Below the pieces are notes generated by a model, which searched no databases, had not been told where the DNA came from, and was given only the letters and a program-made list of their open reading frames with translations. Positions 30,510 through 40,507 of a stretch of 64,000 nucleotides of DNA are shown here, in pieces. Origin of the DNA: Pseudomonas sp. GD04091 (GTDB taxonomy: Bacteria > Pseudomonadota > Gammaproteobacteria > Pseudomonadales > Pseudomonadaceae); NCBI RefSeq assembly GCF_029836165.1, contig NZ_JAOEBG010000003.1:1-64000 (forward strand). The letters run 5' to 3'. The stretch's first letter is position 1; the number at the start of each line of letters is the position of its first letter. The translations under genes and the position numbers were made by a program.

Positions 30510-31801
30510 GTGAGCCGCGCCACTGTCCCGCCGTGTTGATCGCGGCGCCTGCCTCCGGCCAGGGCAAGACCACGGTCACCGCGGCCCTGGCGCGCCTGCA
30601 CCGCAACCTTGGTCGCAAGGTGCGGGTGTTCAAGTGCGGCCCTGACTTTCTCGATCCGATGATCCTCGAGCGTGCCAGCGGTGCGCCGGTCTATCAGCTG
30701 GACCTGTGGATGATCGGTGCCGACGAGAGCTGCCGCCTGCTGTGGGAAGCGGCAGGCGAGGCCGACTTGATCCTGATCGAGGGGGTGATGGGCCTGTTCG
30801 ACGGCACGCCGTCCAGCGCCGACCTGGCGCGCCACTTCGGTGTGCCAGTGCTGGCGGTGATCGACGGCACGGCCATGGCCCAGACCTTCGGCGCCCTGGC
30901 TCTGGGCCTGGCGCGCTACCAGGCCGACCTGCCGTTCGCCGGGGTGCTGGCCAACCGGGTCGGCAGCCTGCGCCATGCGCAACTGCTCGAAGGCAGCCTG
31001 ACCGAAGGCCTGCGCTGGTATGGCGGGTTGTCCCGCGAGCGCGGCATCGAGTTGCCCAGTCGGCACCTCGGCCTGGTGCAGGCCAGCGAACTGAACGATC
31101 TGGACGCGCGCCTGGACGCCGCCGCCGAGGCGCTGGGCGCCAGTTGCGATGCCGCCTTGCCGCCACCGGTGCGCTTCGCCGAACCCACGCCGCAAACCTG
31201 TACCGCGTCGCTGACCGGCGTGCGCATCGGCGTGGCCCGTGACGAGGCCTTCGCCTTCACCTACGGGGCCAATCTGGACCTGCTGCGCGAGCTCGGTGCG
31301 CAACTCGAATTCTTCTCGCCGCTGCATGATCGGGCACTGCCCGTGGTGGACAGCCTCTACCTGCCCGGTGGCTATCCGGAGCTGCATCACCAGGCGCTGT
31401 CGGCCAATGCGCCGATGCTCGAGGCGATCCGTGGCCATCACGTCCAGGGCAAGCCGCTGCTGGCCGAATGTGGTGGCATGCTCTATCTGCTCGACGCCCT
31501 GACCGACGTGGCCGGCATGCGTGCACCGCTGCTGGGGCTGCTGCCGGGCGAGGCGACCATGCAGAAGCGCCTGGCAGCCCTGGCCTTGCAAGCGGTCGAG
31601 TTGCCCGAAGGCACCCTGCGTGGCCACACCTACCACCATTCGCTGACCAGCACCGATCTGGCACCGATCGCCCGGGGCCTGAGCCCCAACGGTGGACGGG
31701 GCAACGAGGCAGTCTATCGCCTGGGGCGCCTGACCGCCTCCTACGTGCACTTCTATTTCCCTTCCAACCCCGACGCGGCGGCGGCGCTGCTGCGACCATG
31801 A
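30506..31801 (+). CDS. cobB: Cobyrinate/hydrogenobyrinate a,c-diamide synthase
   Basis: CobB amidates the a and c side chains with glutamine and ATP. The 431-residue product has a P-loop ASGQGKTT at 16-23 and a class I glutamine amidotransferase domain with nucleophile C322 (AECGGMLYL) and H415 (SYVHFYF). The GTG start overlaps the cobO stop (GTGA). Its own stop overlaps the bluB ATG. Confidence 0.96.
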   Translation: MSEPRHCPAVLIAAPASGQGKTTVTAALARLHRNLGRKVRVFKCGPDFLDPMILERASGAPVYQLDLWMIGADESCRLLWEAAGEADLILIEGVMGLFDGTPSSADLARHFGVPVLAVIDGTAMAQTFGALALGLARYQADLPFAGVLANRVGSLRHAQLLEGSLTEGLRWYGGLSRERGIELPSRHLGLVQASELNDLDARLDAAAEALGASCDAALPPPVRFAEPTPQTCTASLTGVRIGVARDEAFAFTYGANLDLLRELGAQLEFFSPLHDRALPVVDSLYLPGGYPELHHQALSANAPMLEAIRGHHVQGKPLLAECGGMLYLLDALTDVAGMRAPLLGLLPGEATMQKRLAALALQAVELPEGTLRGHTYHHSLTSTDLAPIARGLSPNGGRGNEAVYRLGRLTASYVHFYFPSNPDAAAALLRP

Positions 31802-32448
31802 ACCGACATGCCTACAGCGAGGCTGAACGCCAGGCCATCTACCGGGCCATCGGCGAGCGCCGCGACATGCGCCATTTCGCCGGTGGCGAGGTGGCTCCGG
31901 AACTGTTGGGGCGCCTGCTGGCCGCTGCCCATCAGGCGCCCAGCGTGGGCCTGATGCAGCCGTGGCGCTTCATCCGCATCAGTCAGCGTGACCTGCGCGG
32001 ACGTATCCAGGCGCTGGTGGAGGACGAGCGGGTGCGTACCGCCGACGCCCTTGGCGAGCGCTCCGATGAATTCATGAAGCTCAAGGTCGAGGGCATCAAC
32101 GACTGCGCCGAAGTGCTGGTGGCCGCATTGATGGACAAGCGCGAGGCGCATGTCTTCGGCCGCCGCACCCTGCCCGAGATGGACCTGGCCTCGCTGGCCT
32201 GTGCGATCCAGAACCTGTGGCTGGCGGCGCGCGCCGAGGGGCTGGGCATGGGCTGGGTGTCGCTGTTCGACCCGCAGGCCCTGGCCGAGCTGCTGGGCAT
32301 GCCCGAAGGCGCCAAGCCCATGGCGGTGCTGTGCCTGGGGCCGGTCACCGAGTTCTATCCGGCGCCGATGCTCGTGTTGCAAGACTGGGCTGAGCAACGG
32401 CCGTTGAGTGACATGCTGTACGAGAACCATTGGGGAGAGCGCCCATGA
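31798..32448 (+). CDS. bluB: 5,6-Dimethylbenzimidazole synthase BluB
   Basis: BluB cleaves reduced FMN with oxygen to make the lower ligand DMB, so this pathway is aerobic in its base synthesis. The 216-residue product is nitroreductase-like, with the FMN-binding region GERRDMRHF and [14 protein letters not shown] near the N-terminus and MGWVSLFDP later. The ATG overlaps the cobB stop (ATGA). Confidence 0.95.
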   Translation: MNRHAYSEAERQAIYRAIGERRDMRHFAGGEVAPELLGRLLAAAHQAPSVGLMQPWRFIRISQRDLRGRIQALVEDERVRTADALGERSDEFMKLKVEGINDCAEVLVAALMDKREAHVFGRRTLPEMDLASLACAIQNLWLAARAEGLGMGWVSLFDPQALAELLGMPEGAKPMAVLCLGPVTEFYPAPMLVLQDWAEQRPLSDMLYENHWGERP

Positions 32449-33353
32449 GCGTGGCCTTGCTGACCGTGGCGGGCGTGGCCCTGGATGCGCTGCTGGGCGA
32501 GCCACGCCGACGCCATCCGCTGGTAGGGTTCGGCAACCTTGCCTCGCGCCTGGAACAGCGCTTCAACGCCGGTGGCCGGGGCTGGCGCAGCCATGGCGTC
32601 ACGGCCTGGTTCCTGGCGGTGGTGCCGCTGACCCTGCTGGCGCTGATCCTGTCCTGGCTGCCCTATATCGGTTGGCTGGTGGACGTGCTGGCGCTGTACT
32701 GCGCCCTGGGCCTGCGCAGCCTGGGCGAACATGTGCTGCCGGTGGCCCAGGCGTTGCGCCAGGGCGACCTGGACGAGGCGCGGCGGCGCGTTGGTTACCT
32801 GGTCAGCCGCGAGACCCGCGAACTGGACGAGCCGGCCGTGGCCCGAGCGGCCACCGAGTCGGTGCTGGAAAACGGCAGCGACGCGGTGTTCGCCGCGCTG
32901 TTCTGGTTCGTCGTGGCCGGGGCGCCGGGCGTGGTGCTGTATCGGCTGAGCAATACCCTGGATGCCATGTGGGGCTATCGCAACGAACGCTTCGAGCGCT
33001 TCGGCTGGTGCGCGGCGCGTATCGACGATGTGCTCAACTACCTCCCCGCCAGGCTGGTGGCGCTGACCTATGCGCTGTTGGGCAGGACCCGCCTGGCCCT
33101 GGCCTGCTGGCGCCGCCAGGCACCGCTGTGGGACAGCCCCAATGCCGGCCCGGTGATGGCGGCGGGGGCCGGTGCGCTGGGTGTGGAGCTGGGTGGCCCG
33201 GCGGTGTATCACGGCGAGCTGCACGAGCGCCCGCGGCTGGGCGACGGGCCGATGGCCGACGCCGACGCCATCGAGCGTGGCTGGGGCCTGGTGCAACGGG
33301 GCGTGTGGTTGTGGCTGCTGCTGATCTGCGTGGGAGCCTATCTGAATGCTTGA
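32445..33353 (+). CDS. cobD: Adenosylcobinamide-phosphate synthase (CobD/CbiB)
   Basis: This 302-residue integral membrane protein attaches aminopropanol (phosphate) to adenosylcobyric acid. It has about five hydrophobic segments and the CbiB signatures [24 protein letters not shown]-like [19 protein letters not shown], and [19 protein letters not shown]. The ATG overlaps the bluB stop. In Salmonella this protein is called CbiB; the Pseudomonas/P. denitrificans name is CobD. Confidence 0.95.
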   Translation: MSVALLTVAGVALDALLGEPRRRHPLVGFGNLASRLEQRFNAGGRGWRSHGVTAWFLAVVPLTLLALILSWLPYIGWLVDVLALYCALGLRSLGEHVLPVAQALRQGDLDEARRRVGYLVSRETRELDEPAVARAATESVLENGSDAVFAALFWFVVAGAPGVVLYRLSNTLDAMWGYRNERFERFGWCAARIDDVLNYLPARLVALTYALLGRTRLALACWRRQAPLWDSPNAGPVMAAGAGALGVELGGPAVYHGELHERPRLGDGPMADADAIERGWGLVQRGVWLWLLLICVGAYLNA

Positions 33354-34338
33354 ACACGGTGGTCGCCTGCTGCGGGCGGTGAAACAGTACGGTATCCCCC
33401 GGGAGCAGTGGCTCGACCTGTCCAGTGGCATCGCGCCCTGGGCCTACCCGATACCGCCGATTCCCGTGGAGGCCTGGGCCCGCCTGCCGGAGACCGAGGA
33501 CGGCCTGGAGGCGGCGGCGCGCCAGTACTATGGCGCCCGGCAACTGCTGGCGGTGGCCGGTTCCCAGGCCGCGATCCAGGCGCTGCCGTACTTGCGCCCG
33601 GCCGGTCGGGTCGGGGTCCTGTCGCCGTGCTACGCCGAGCATCCTTACGCCTGGGCGCGAGCAGGGCACGCGCTGGTCGAGCTGGACGAGTCCCAGGTCG
33701 ACGACGAGCTCGACAGCCTCGATGTCCTGGTGCTGGTCAATCCCAACAACCCCACCGGCCGTTGCGTGCCCCGCGAGCGTCTGCTGGCCTGGCAGGCGCG
33801 CCTGGCCGAACGGGGAGGCTGGCTGTTGGTGGATGAAGCCTTCATGGACAACACCCCCGGACACAGCGTGGTCGAGCAGGCCGCGCAGCCCGGGCTGATC
33901 GTGTTGCGCTCGTTCGGCAAGTTCTTTGGCCTGGCCGGTGTCCGGCTGGGTTTCGTCGTCGCCCAGGCCGATGTGCTGCAGGCGCTGGCCGAGGCGCTCG
34001 GGCCCTGGACCGTCGGTGGCCCGACCCGGGTGCTGGGCCAGGCGTGCTTCGGCGATGGCGCGGCGCACCAGGCGCAGATCGCCCGCTGTGCCCAGGCCAG
34101 CCAGCGCCTGGCCACCTTGCTGGCCGACGCCGGCCTGACGCCCACTGGCGGCTGCGACCTGTTCCAGTACGTGCGCAGCGAGCGGGCCGCGCACCTGCAT
34201 GACTTTCTCGCCCGCCGAGGCATCCTCGTGCGTCTGTTCGAGCAACCACGCGCGCTGCGCCTCGGCTTGCCGGCCAGCGAGGCGGACGAACGACGCCTGG
34301 CCCAGGCCCTGGCGGACTACCAGAAGGAATCGGCATGA
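33346..34338 (+). CDS. cobC: Threonine-phosphate decarboxylase (CobC type)
   Basis: This PLP enzyme of 330 residues supplies (R)-1-amino-2-propanol phosphate for the nucleotide arm. It has the aspartate aminotransferase fold with [18 protein letters not shown] and the Schiff-base lysine K192 in [11 protein letters not shown]. It belongs with Salmonella CobD (threonine-phosphate decarboxylase). The gene overlaps cobD by 8 nt, and its stop overlaps the cobQ start. Confidence 0.93.
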   Translation: MLEHGGRLLRAVKQYGIPREQWLDLSSGIAPWAYPIPPIPVEAWARLPETEDGLEAAARQYYGARQLLAVAGSQAAIQALPYLRPAGRVGVLSPCYAEHPYAWARAGHALVELDESQVDDELDSLDVLVLVNPNNPTGRCVPRERLLAWQARLAERGGWLLVDEAFMDNTPGHSVVEQAAQPGLIVLRSFGKFFGLAGVRLGFVVAQADVLQALAEALGPWTVGGPTRVLGQACFGDGAAHQAQIARCAQASQRLATLLADAGLTPTGGCDLFQYVRSERAAHLHDFLARRGILVRLFEQPRALRLGLPASEADERRLAQALADYQKESA

Positions 34339-35804
34339 CCACCCTCATGGTGCAAGGCACCACCTCCGATGCCGGCAAGAGCACGCTGGTCACCGCCCTG
34401 TGCCGTTGGCTGCTGCGCCAGGGCGTCGCCGTGGTGCCGTTCAAGCCGCAGAACATGGCGCTCAACAGCGCCGTGACCGCCGACGGCGGCGAGATCGGTC
34501 GCGCCCAGGCGGTGCAGGCCCAGGCCTGCCGGCTGGCGCCGCACACCGACATGAACCCGGTGCTGCTCAAGCCCAACAGCGACACCGGCGCCCAGGTGAT
34601 CGTCCATGGCCGGGCGGTGACCAGCATGAACGCTGTCGCCTACCACGACTACAAGGCCATCGCCATGCAGGCGGTGCTCGCCTCCCATGAGCGCCTGCGC
34701 CAGGCCTACCCGGTGGTGATGGTCGAAGGCGCCGGCTCCCCGGCGGAGATCAACCTGCGCGCCGGCGACATCGCCAACATGGGCTTTGCCGAAGCGGTGG
34801 ACTGCCCGGTGATCCTGGTGGCCGATATCAACCGTGGCGGCGTGTTCGCCCACCTGGTCGGCACCCTGGAGCTGCTGTCGCCGAGCGAGCAGGCGCGCAT
34901 CAAGGGCTTCGTCATCAACCGTTTCCGTGGCGACATCGCCTTGCTGCAACCGGGCCTGGACTGGCTGGAGCAGCGCACCGGCAAGCCGGTGCTGGGGGTG
35001 TTGCCCTATGTCACCGACCTGCACCTGGAGGCCGAGGATGGTATCGATACCCGCCAGGGGGTGAAGGGCGAGCGGCTGTTCAAGGTGATCGTCCCGGTGC
35101 TGCCGCGCATCAGCAACCACACCGACTTCGACCCGTTGCGCCTGCATCCGCAGGTGGATCTGCAGTTCATCGGCCCGGGCCAGCCGATTCCGCCCGCTGA
35201 CCTGATCATCCTGCCCGGCTCCAAGAGCGTGCGCGGCGACCTGGCGCAACTGCGCGAGCGTGGCTGGGACACGGCCATCGCTCGGCATCTGCGTTACGGC
35301 GGCAAGCTCATCGGCATCTGTGGTGGCCTGCAGATGCTGGGCAGGCACGTGCATGACCCGTTGGGGCTCGAGGGCCCGGCCGGCTCAAGCGCCGGTCTCG
35401 GTCTGTTGGACTACGGCACCGTGCTGGAGGCCGAAAAGCAGCTGCGCAATGTGTCGGGCGCGCTCGCCCTCGAGCAGGCCCCAGTGGCGGGGTACGAGAT
35501 CCATGCCGGCGTCACCAGCGGCCCGGCGCTGGAGCGTCCGGCCGTGCTACTGGCCGATGGCCGAGCCGACGGCGCCATCAGCGCCGACGGACAGATCCTC
35601 GCCACCTACCTGCATGGTTTGTTCGAGGGCAGCCAGTCGTGCGCCGCGCTGCTGCGCTGGGCCGGCTTGGCCGATGCGCAGACCATCGACTACGAAGCCC
35701 TGCGCGAGCGTGACATCGAGCGCCTGGCCGACCTGGTCGAGCAGCACCTGGACACCGCGCGCCTGCGCCAACTGTGTGGAGTCGCCTCAAGATGCGCAAC
35801 CTGA
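34335..35804 (+). CDS. cobQ: Cobyric acid synthase
   Basis: CobQ carries out the last four amidations (b, d, e, g). The 489-residue product has a P-loop [10 protein letters not shown] at 8-17, the dethiobiotin-synthetase-like region [14 protein letters not shown] and a glutamine amidotransferase domain with C329 ([10 protein letters not shown]) and H427 (TYLHGLF). The ATG overlaps the cobC stop by 4 nt, and the 3' end overlaps cobU by 13 nt. Confidence 0.97.
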   Translation: MTTLMVQGTTSDAGKSTLVTALCRWLLRQGVAVVPFKPQNMALNSAVTADGGEIGRAQAVQAQACRLAPHTDMNPVLLKPNSDTGAQVIVHGRAVTSMNAVAYHDYKAIAMQAVLASHERLRQAYPVVMVEGAGSPAEINLRAGDIANMGFAEAVDCPVILVADINRGGVFAHLVGTLELLSPSEQARIKGFVINRFRGDIALLQPGLDWLEQRTGKPVLGVLPYVTDLHLEAEDGIDTRQGVKGERLFKVIVPVLPRISNHTDFDPLRLHPQVDLQFIGPGQPIPPADLIILPGSKSVRGDLAQLRERGWDTAIARHLRYGGKLIGICGGLQMLGRHVHDPLGLEGPAGSSAGLGLLDYGTVLEAEKQLRNVSGALALEQAPVAGYEIHAGVTSGPALERPAVLLADGRADGAISADGQILATYLHGLFEGSQSCAALLRWAGLADAQTIDYEALRERDIERLADLVEQHLDTARLRQLCGVASRCAT

Positions 35805-36313
35805 TCCTCGGCGGTGCCCGTTCGGGCAAGAGCCGTCTGGCCGAGCAACTGGCCGATGCCAGTGGCCTGCCGGTGACTTACATCGCCACCAGCCAACCGC
35901 TGGATGGCGAGATGAACGAACGCGTGCGCCTGCACCGCGAGCGTCGCCCGGCCCACTGGGGGCTGGTTGAAGAGCCCGTGGCGCTGGCCGCCGCGCTGCG
36001 TGCCGAAGCCGCCGAAGGGCGCTGCCTGCTGGTGGACTGCCTGACGTTGTGGCTGACCAACCTGCTGATGCTCGAGGATGACCGGCGTCTGGCGCAGGAG
36101 CGCGACGCACTGCTCGATGACCTGGCGCAACTACCGGGCACGATCATCCTGGTCAGCAACGAAACCGGCCTGGGCGTGGTGCCCATGGGCGAACTGACGC
36201 GTCGCTACGTCGACCTCGCCGGTACCTTGCACCAGGCGGTGGCCGAGCGCTGCCAGCGCGTGGTGCTGACCGTCGCCGGCCTTCCTCTCATGCTCAAAGG
36301 ACCTGCCCTATGA
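35792..36313 (+). CDS. cobU: Adenosylcobinamide kinase/guanylyltransferase
   Basis: CobU (CobP) phosphorylates adenosylcobinamide and transfers GMP to it. The 173-residue product has a P-loop GGARSGKS at 7-14, the candidate guanylylated histidine H48 in VRLHRERRP, and [19 protein letters not shown], the family C-terminal motif. It starts inside the cobQ reading frame and overlaps cobT by 4 nt. Confidence 0.96.
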   Translation: MRNLILGGARSGKSRLAEQLADASGLPVTYIATSQPLDGEMNERVRLHRERRPAHWGLVEEPVALAAALRAEAAEGRCLLVDCLTLWLTNLLMLEDDRRLAQERDALLDDLAQLPGTIILVSNETGLGVVPMGELTRRYVDLAGTLHQAVAERCQRVVLTVAGLPLMLKGPAL

Positions 36314-37365
36314 CCCCGATGTGGTGGCGTGACGCCTGCCAACCCCTCGACACCGCCGCCATGGACCAGGCCCGCGCCCGTCAGCAGCAACTGACCAAAC
36401 CGGCTGGCTCCCTCGGCCAGCTCGAAGGCCTGGCGATACGCCTGGCCGGCCTGCAAGGGCGCGAGCGTCCCGGCCTGGAGCAGGTCGCGATCACGATCTT
36501 CGCCGGCGACCATGGCGTGGTGGCGGAGGGCATCTCCGCCTACCCGCAGGCAGTGACCGGGCAGATGCTGCGCAACTTCGTCGGCGGTGGCGCCGCGATC
36601 AGCGTGCTGGCGCGCCAGCTGGACGCCCATCTGGAGGTGGTCGACCTCGGCACCATCGACCCGGATCTGCATCTGCCCGGCGTGCATCACCTGCGCCTGG
36701 GCACCGGCACCGCCAACTTCGCCCGGCAGCCGGCGATGAGCGATGCGCAACTGGCCGCGGCGCTGCAGGCGGGGCGCGACAGTGCTCTGCGCGCCTGTGA
36801 CAACGGCGCCCAGCTGTTCATCGGTGGCGAAATGGGTATCGGCAACACCACGGCGGCGGCGGCGCTGGCCAGTGCCTTGCTGGGGTGCCCGGCGAGTGAA
36901 CTGAGCGGCCCGGGCACCGGCCTGGACAGCGCTGGCGTGCGCCACAAGGCCGAGGTGATCGAGCGAGCCCTGGTGCTGCACGGCCTGCGTGCCGACCAGC
37001 CGCTGCAGGCACTGGCCTGTGTCGGTGGTTTCGAGATCGCCGCGCTGGTCGGTGCCTACCTGGCCTGTGCCCAGCACGGCGTGGCGGTGCTGGTCGATGG
37101 TTTCATCTGCAGTGTCGCCGCCCTGGTGGCGGTGCGCCTCAACCCGCAAAGCCGTCCCTGGCTGCTGTTCGCCCACCAGGGCGCCGAGCCGGGGCACAGG
37201 GCCTTGCTGGCGGCCCTGGAGGCCGAGCCGCTGCTGGCCTTGGGCCTGCGCCTGGGCGAGGGCAGCGGCGCGGCGCTGGCGGTGCCGCTGATGCGCCTGG
37301 CCTGTGCCCTGCACGGACAGATGGCGACCTTCGCCGAGGCGGCGGTGGCGGATCGCCCGGCATGA
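36310..37365 (+). CDS. cobT: Nicotinate-nucleotide-DMB phosphoribosyltransferase
   Basis: CobT activates DMB to alpha-ribazole 5'-phosphate. The 351-residue product includes [31 protein letters not shown] and the catalytic glutamate in [12 protein letters not shown] at E317, the position known for Salmonella CobT. With bluB, cobS and the phosphatase in the same operon, the lower-ligand branch is complete here. Confidence 0.97.
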   Translation: MTPMWWRDACQPLDTAAMDQARARQQQLTKPAGSLGQLEGLAIRLAGLQGRERPGLEQVAITIFAGDHGVVAEGISAYPQAVTGQMLRNFVGGGAAISVLARQLDAHLEVVDLGTIDPDLHLPGVHHLRLGTGTANFARQPAMSDAQLAAALQAGRDSALRACDNGAQLFIGGEMGIGNTTAAAALASALLGCPASELSGPGTGLDSAGVRHKAEVIERALVLHGLRADQPLQALACVGGFEIAALVGAYLACAQHGVAVLVDGFICSVAALVAVRLNPQSRPWLLFAHQGAEPGHRALLAALEAEPLLALGLRLGEGSGAALAVPLMRLACALHGQMATFAEAAVADRPA

Positions 37366-37931
37366 TCCTCGACCTGCTGCGCCATGGCGAGACGGAACTG
37401 GGCGGCGGCTTGCGCGGCAGCCTCGACGATGCCTTGACCGTCACCGGCTGGGCGCAGATGCGCCAGGCCGTGAGCGGTGCCGGTCCCTGGGACGTGCTGG
37501 TCAGCTCGCCGTTGCAGCGTTGCCTGTCGTTCGCCGAAGAGCTGGGCGCCCGCCTGGACCTGCCGGTCCAGCGTGAGGCGGGTGTGCGCGAACTGCATTT
37601 CGGCGATTGGGAAGGGCGCAGCGCCGCGCAGATCATGCAGACCGACGCCGATGGCCTGGGCCTGTTCTGGAACGATCCCTATGCCTTCACCCCGCCCGCG
37701 GGCGAGCCGGTGCTCGATTTTGCCGAGCGGGTGCTGGCCGCGGTGCAAGGGCTGCGGCGCGAGCACGCGGGCAAGCGGGTACTGCTGGTCACTCACGGTG
37801 GCGTGATGCGCCTGCTGCTGGCCAGGGCGCGTGGGTTGCCACGCGAGCAGCTGTTGCAGGTCGAGGTCGGGCACGCAGCGCTGGTGCGCCTGGTGCTGGA
37901 TGACGGCGGCCTGATGCGCGAGGTGCGGTGA
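37362..37931 (+). CDS. Alpha-ribazole phosphatase family protein
   Basis: This 189-residue histidine phosphatase has the phosphohistidine motif LRHGE at 6-10 (H8) and [13 protein letters not shown] near the end. It should dephosphorylate alpha-ribazole phosphate or cobalamin phosphate; Salmonella calls this enzyme CobC, which clashes with the name of the aminotransferase-like gene in this operon. It overlaps cobT by 4 nt and ends just before cobS. Confidence 0.92.
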   Translation: MILDLLRHGETELGGGLRGSLDDALTVTGWAQMRQAVSGAGPWDVLVSSPLQRCLSFAEELGARLDLPVQREAGVRELHFGDWEGRSAAQIMQTDADGLGLFWNDPYAFTPPAGEPVLDFAERVLAAVQGLRREHAGKRVLLVTHGGVMRLLLARARGLPREQLLQVEVGHAALVRLVLDDGGLMREVR

Positions 37932-37932
37932 G

Positions 37933-38664
37933 ATGCTGCCGTTCTGGATCGCCCTGCAGTTCCTCAGCAGCCTGCCGGTGCGCCTGCCGGGCATGCCGGC
38001 GTCGCGGGAGATGGGGCGTTCGCTGCTGTTCTATCCCCTCGTGGGGCTGCTGTTCGGTCTGTTGCTGTGGCTCGCCAGTCACCTGCTGCAAGGCACGCCT
38101 GCGCCCTTGCATGCCGCCTTGCTGCTGGCGTTGTGGGTACTGCTCAGCGGCGCGCTGCACCTGGACGGCCTGGCCGACAGCGCCGATGCCTGGCTGGGTG
38201 GCTTCGGCGACCGCGAGCGTACCCTGCGGATCATGAAGGATCCGCGCAGCGGGCCGATCGCCGTGGTGACACTGGTGCTGGTGCTGCTGCTGAAGTTCTG
38301 TGCGCTGTGGGTGCTGGTCGAGCGGGGCGCAGGTGGCCTGCTGGTGCTGGCGCCGGTGGTGGGGCGCACGGCGATGCTCGGATTGTTCCTGAGCACGCCC
38401 TACGTGCGCTCGGGGGGGCTCGGCGCCGCCCTGGCCGAGCACCTGCCTCGGCGCAGTGCGGGGTGGGTGTTGTCGAGCTGTGTGCTGGCCAGCCTGGCGC
38501 TGGGGGGCTGGGCAGTGTCGGGGGCGCTGCTGGCGGCGTCGCTCGTGTTCGTCGGGTTGCGTCACCTGATTTGCCGCCGGCTGGGCGGAACCACCGGCGA
38601 TACGGCCGGAGCGTTGCTGGAGCTTCTGGAGTTGACGGTGGTGGTGACCCTGGCTGTGCACTGA
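37933..38664 (+). CDS. cobS: Adenosylcobinamide-GDP ribazoletransferase (cobalamin synthase)
   Basis: CobS (CobV) joins adenosylcobinamide-GDP to alpha-ribazole, completing cobalamin. The 243-residue protein has several membrane segments and the family motifs HLDGLADSADAWLGG and RDRERTLRIMKDPRSG-like GDRERTLRIMKDPRSGP, whose acidic residues bind magnesium. It is the last gene of the operon. No clear terminator follows; only TGACGG/CCGTCA forms a short stem at 38662-38684. Confidence 0.96.
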   Translation: MLPFWIALQFLSSLPVRLPGMPASREMGRSLLFYPLVGLLFGLLLWLASHLLQGTPAPLHAALLLALWVLLSGALHLDGLADSADAWLGGFGDRERTLRIMKDPRSGPIAVVTLVLVLLLKFCALWVLVERGAGGLLVLAPVVGRTAMLGLFLSTPYVRSGGLGAALAEHLPRRSAGWVLSSCVLASLALGGWAVSGALLAASLVFVGLRHLICRRLGGTTGDTAGALLELLELTVVVTLAVH

Positions 38665-38805
38665 CGGTGCTGCCCAGGCCGTCACACGGAGAGGCTCGGC
38701 ATACTCCCACAGGGGGTTAGGAGGTGTCCTGCGAAGATCTCGGAAGTCATTCCCAAACATTGCGTCTATCTTCGGTCGCTCCCCAAACCGCCAGGAATGC
38801 CCGCC

Positions 38806-39996
38806 ATGCACCACTGGATACTCGCCAGCCTGCTGGCTCTCGCCACCATCCCGGCCAGCGCCGCTGACTTGATCGACTTCTGGAACACCCCGCGCCACGG
38901 CGGCAACAGCTTCAACCGCCTGCCCCCGGACCAGGCCTATTTCGATGCCCTGAGAGGCTACGGCGCCAGCTGGGTACGTCTGTCCTATGACAAGTGGCAT
39001 CCCGCCGAGCGCGACTTCCTGCTGGGCAATGCCGATGCCTACCAGGGGCTGGTCAACGCCGACCTGAAGCAACTGGTCGACGTGCTCGACCGCGCCCATG
39101 CCGCCGGCCTCAAGGTGGTCATCACGCCGTTGTCGCTCCCCGGCATGCGCTGGGCGCAGAACAACCAGGACCGTTTCGACGATCGCCTGTGGCAGGACAA
39201 GCGCTTCTGGACCCAGGCCGCCCACTTCTGGCGTGACCTCGCCCACGCGCTCAAGGACCATCCCGGCGTGGCCGCCTACAACCTGGTCAACGAACCCGCG
39301 CCCGAGAAGCACGGCGGCCTGGCCGAGCATGCCGACCTTGTCCTGATGAAGCAGTGGTATGCCCGGGAGCAGGGCGGCTCGCGTGATCTGCCGGCGCTCT
39401 ATCGGCAGTTGCTCGCGGCGATACGCGAAGTCGACGACAAGACGCCGGTCATGGTCGATGCCGGCTGGTATGCCGCCGCCGACGCCTTCGGCTACTGGCC
39501 CCGGGCTCTGGCGGACCAGCGCGTGCTGTACAGCGTGCACATGTACGAGCCTTACGCGGCCACCAGCGCACCGAACCTCGCCCGCCCGCAGCCGATTCCC
39601 TACCCGGGCCCCGTGCCGTTCGCCGGGCAGCTGCAGCCATGGGATGGCGAGCGGGTCGCGCGCTACCTGCAACAGCCGGTGGACTGGGCCGATGCGCAGC
39701 GCCTGCCGCGTTCGCGACTGGTGGTCGGCGAGTTCGGTTGCATGCGGCGACTGGCGGGCTGCCGCCAGTACCTGGAGGACGTGCTGACGGTACTGGACCG
39801 CCACCAGTTGCATTGGGCGTTCTACAGCTTCCGTGAAGACAGCTGGGACGGCATGGATTACGAACTGGGCACGGCGAAAGTGCCGTGGCGCTACTGGCAG
39901 GCCATCGACAAGGGCACGCCCGATCCGCTGGTGCGCCAGGCCACGGCAGCGTTCGAGCCGATTCGTCGGCGTCTGCGACCTGGGCCGAGTCATTGA
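38806..39996 (+). CDS. Secreted GH5-family glycoside hydrolase
   Basis: The 396-residue precursor has a signal peptide (ILASLLALATIPASAAD) and a GH5-like TIM barrel. The acid/base glutamate is E163 (YNLVNEPAP) and the nucleophile E309 (LVVGEFGCMR). WHPAERD and SVHMYEPYAAT are further barrel landmarks. There is no carbohydrate-binding module, so a soluble or cell-envelope glucan is more likely than crystalline cellulose. AGGA at 38793-38796 is 9 nt before the ATG at 38806, which argues against the ATG at 38797. It is not part of a polysaccharide operon. Confidence 0.85.
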   Translation: MHHWILASLLALATIPASAADLIDFWNTPRHGGNSFNRLPPDQAYFDALRGYGASWVRLSYDKWHPAERDFLLGNADAYQGLVNADLKQLVDVLDRAHAAGLKVVITPLSLPGMRWAQNNQDRFDDRLWQDKRFWTQAAHFWRDLAHALKDHPGVAAYNLVNEPAPEKHGGLAEHADLVLMKQWYAREQGGSRDLPALYRQLLAAIREVDDKTPVMVDAGWYAAADAFGYWPRALADQRVLYSVHMYEPYAATSAPNLARPQPIPYPGPVPFAGQLQPWDGERVARYLQQPVDWADAQRLPRSRLVVGEFGCMRRLAGCRQYLEDVLTVLDRHQLHWAFYSFREDSWDGMDYELGTAKVPWRYWQAIDKGTPDPLVRQATAAFEPIRRRLRPGPSH

Positions 39997-40018
39997 AATT
40001 TCTTGCAACATCGAAGGT

Positions 40019-40034
40019 GCGGGTATATACACGC
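40019..40034. promoter_or_regulatory. Palindrome upstream of the marR-like gene
   Basis: GCGGGTATATACACGC is a near-perfect inverted repeat (one mismatched pair) ending 4 bases before the ATG of the MarR-like gene. It repeats the core of a perfect palindrome at 40461-40474, so both are probably operators of the same regulator. Confidence 0.65.
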
Positions 40035-40038
40035 ATTC

Positions 40039-40443
40039 ATGCTGACCAGTGAATGCATCTGTACCCACCTGCGTCGTGCCGCCCGAGGGGTGAGCCGGGA
40101 TTATGACGAAGCCCTTGCCGGCTTCGGCATCAACGTCGCCCAGTTTTCCCTGCTGCGCCATGTGCAGAGGCTCGACAAGCCCAGTATCACCAGCCTCGCT
40201 GAAGCGATGGGGCTGGAGCGCAGCACCCTGGGCCGCAACCTCAGGGTGCTCGAGGCCGATGGCCTGGTGGTGCTGGCGGACGGCGACGATCAGCGCAACC
40301 GTGTGGTGCTGCTGAGCGATGCGGGCAGGGCGCTGCTGGACGCCGCCCACCCGGCCTGGCAACTGGCCCAGGGGCAATTGGTGCAACGACTGGGTGAAAG
40401 CCAGCGCGACGAGCTGGTGCGCCTGCTGGAGCAGTTGGCCTGA
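40039..40443 (+). CDS. MarR-family transcriptional regulator
   Basis: The 134-residue protein has a winged helix-turn-helix of the MarR type: FSLLRHVQRLDKPSITSLAEAMGLERSTL across the recognition helix and DDQRNRVVLLSDAGRALL in the wing. It starts MLTSECICTHLRR. Two cysteines at 6 and 8 near the N-terminus could sense oxidants or metals, though this is speculative. It is followed by an MFS transporter, and the two matching palindromes make autorepression and pump control the best guess. Confidence 0.9.
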   Translation: MLTSECICTHLRRAARGVSRDYDEALAGFGINVAQFSLLRHVQRLDKPSITSLAEAMGLERSTLGRNLRVLEADGLVVLADGDDQRNRVVLLSDAGRALLDAAHPAWQLAQGQLVQRLGESQRDELVRLLEQLA

Positions 40444-40460
40444 TTCATTACGACTAAAAG

Positions 40461-40474
40461 CGGGTATATACCCG
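40461..40474. promoter_or_regulatory. Perfect 14-bp palindrome before the MFS gene
   Basis: CGGGTATATACCCG is a perfect palindrome 33 bases before the MFS start codon and 17 bases after the marR-like stop. It shares CGGGTATATAC with the site at 40020-40030. A MarR dimer binding site is the natural reading. Confidence 0.7.
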
Positions 40475-40507
40475 TATTAACCTTGCGATGGGCTGGAGAC
40501 AACGACA

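Noticed and set aside
32430..32445. Earlier start for cobD
   Set aside because: The ATG at 32445 overlaps the bluB stop, as with the neighbouring genes, and matches the family N-terminus.
37789..40386. Long frame antisense to cobS and the GH5 gene
   Set aside because: It crosses two well-supported genes and a gap, so it cannot be a single real gene.
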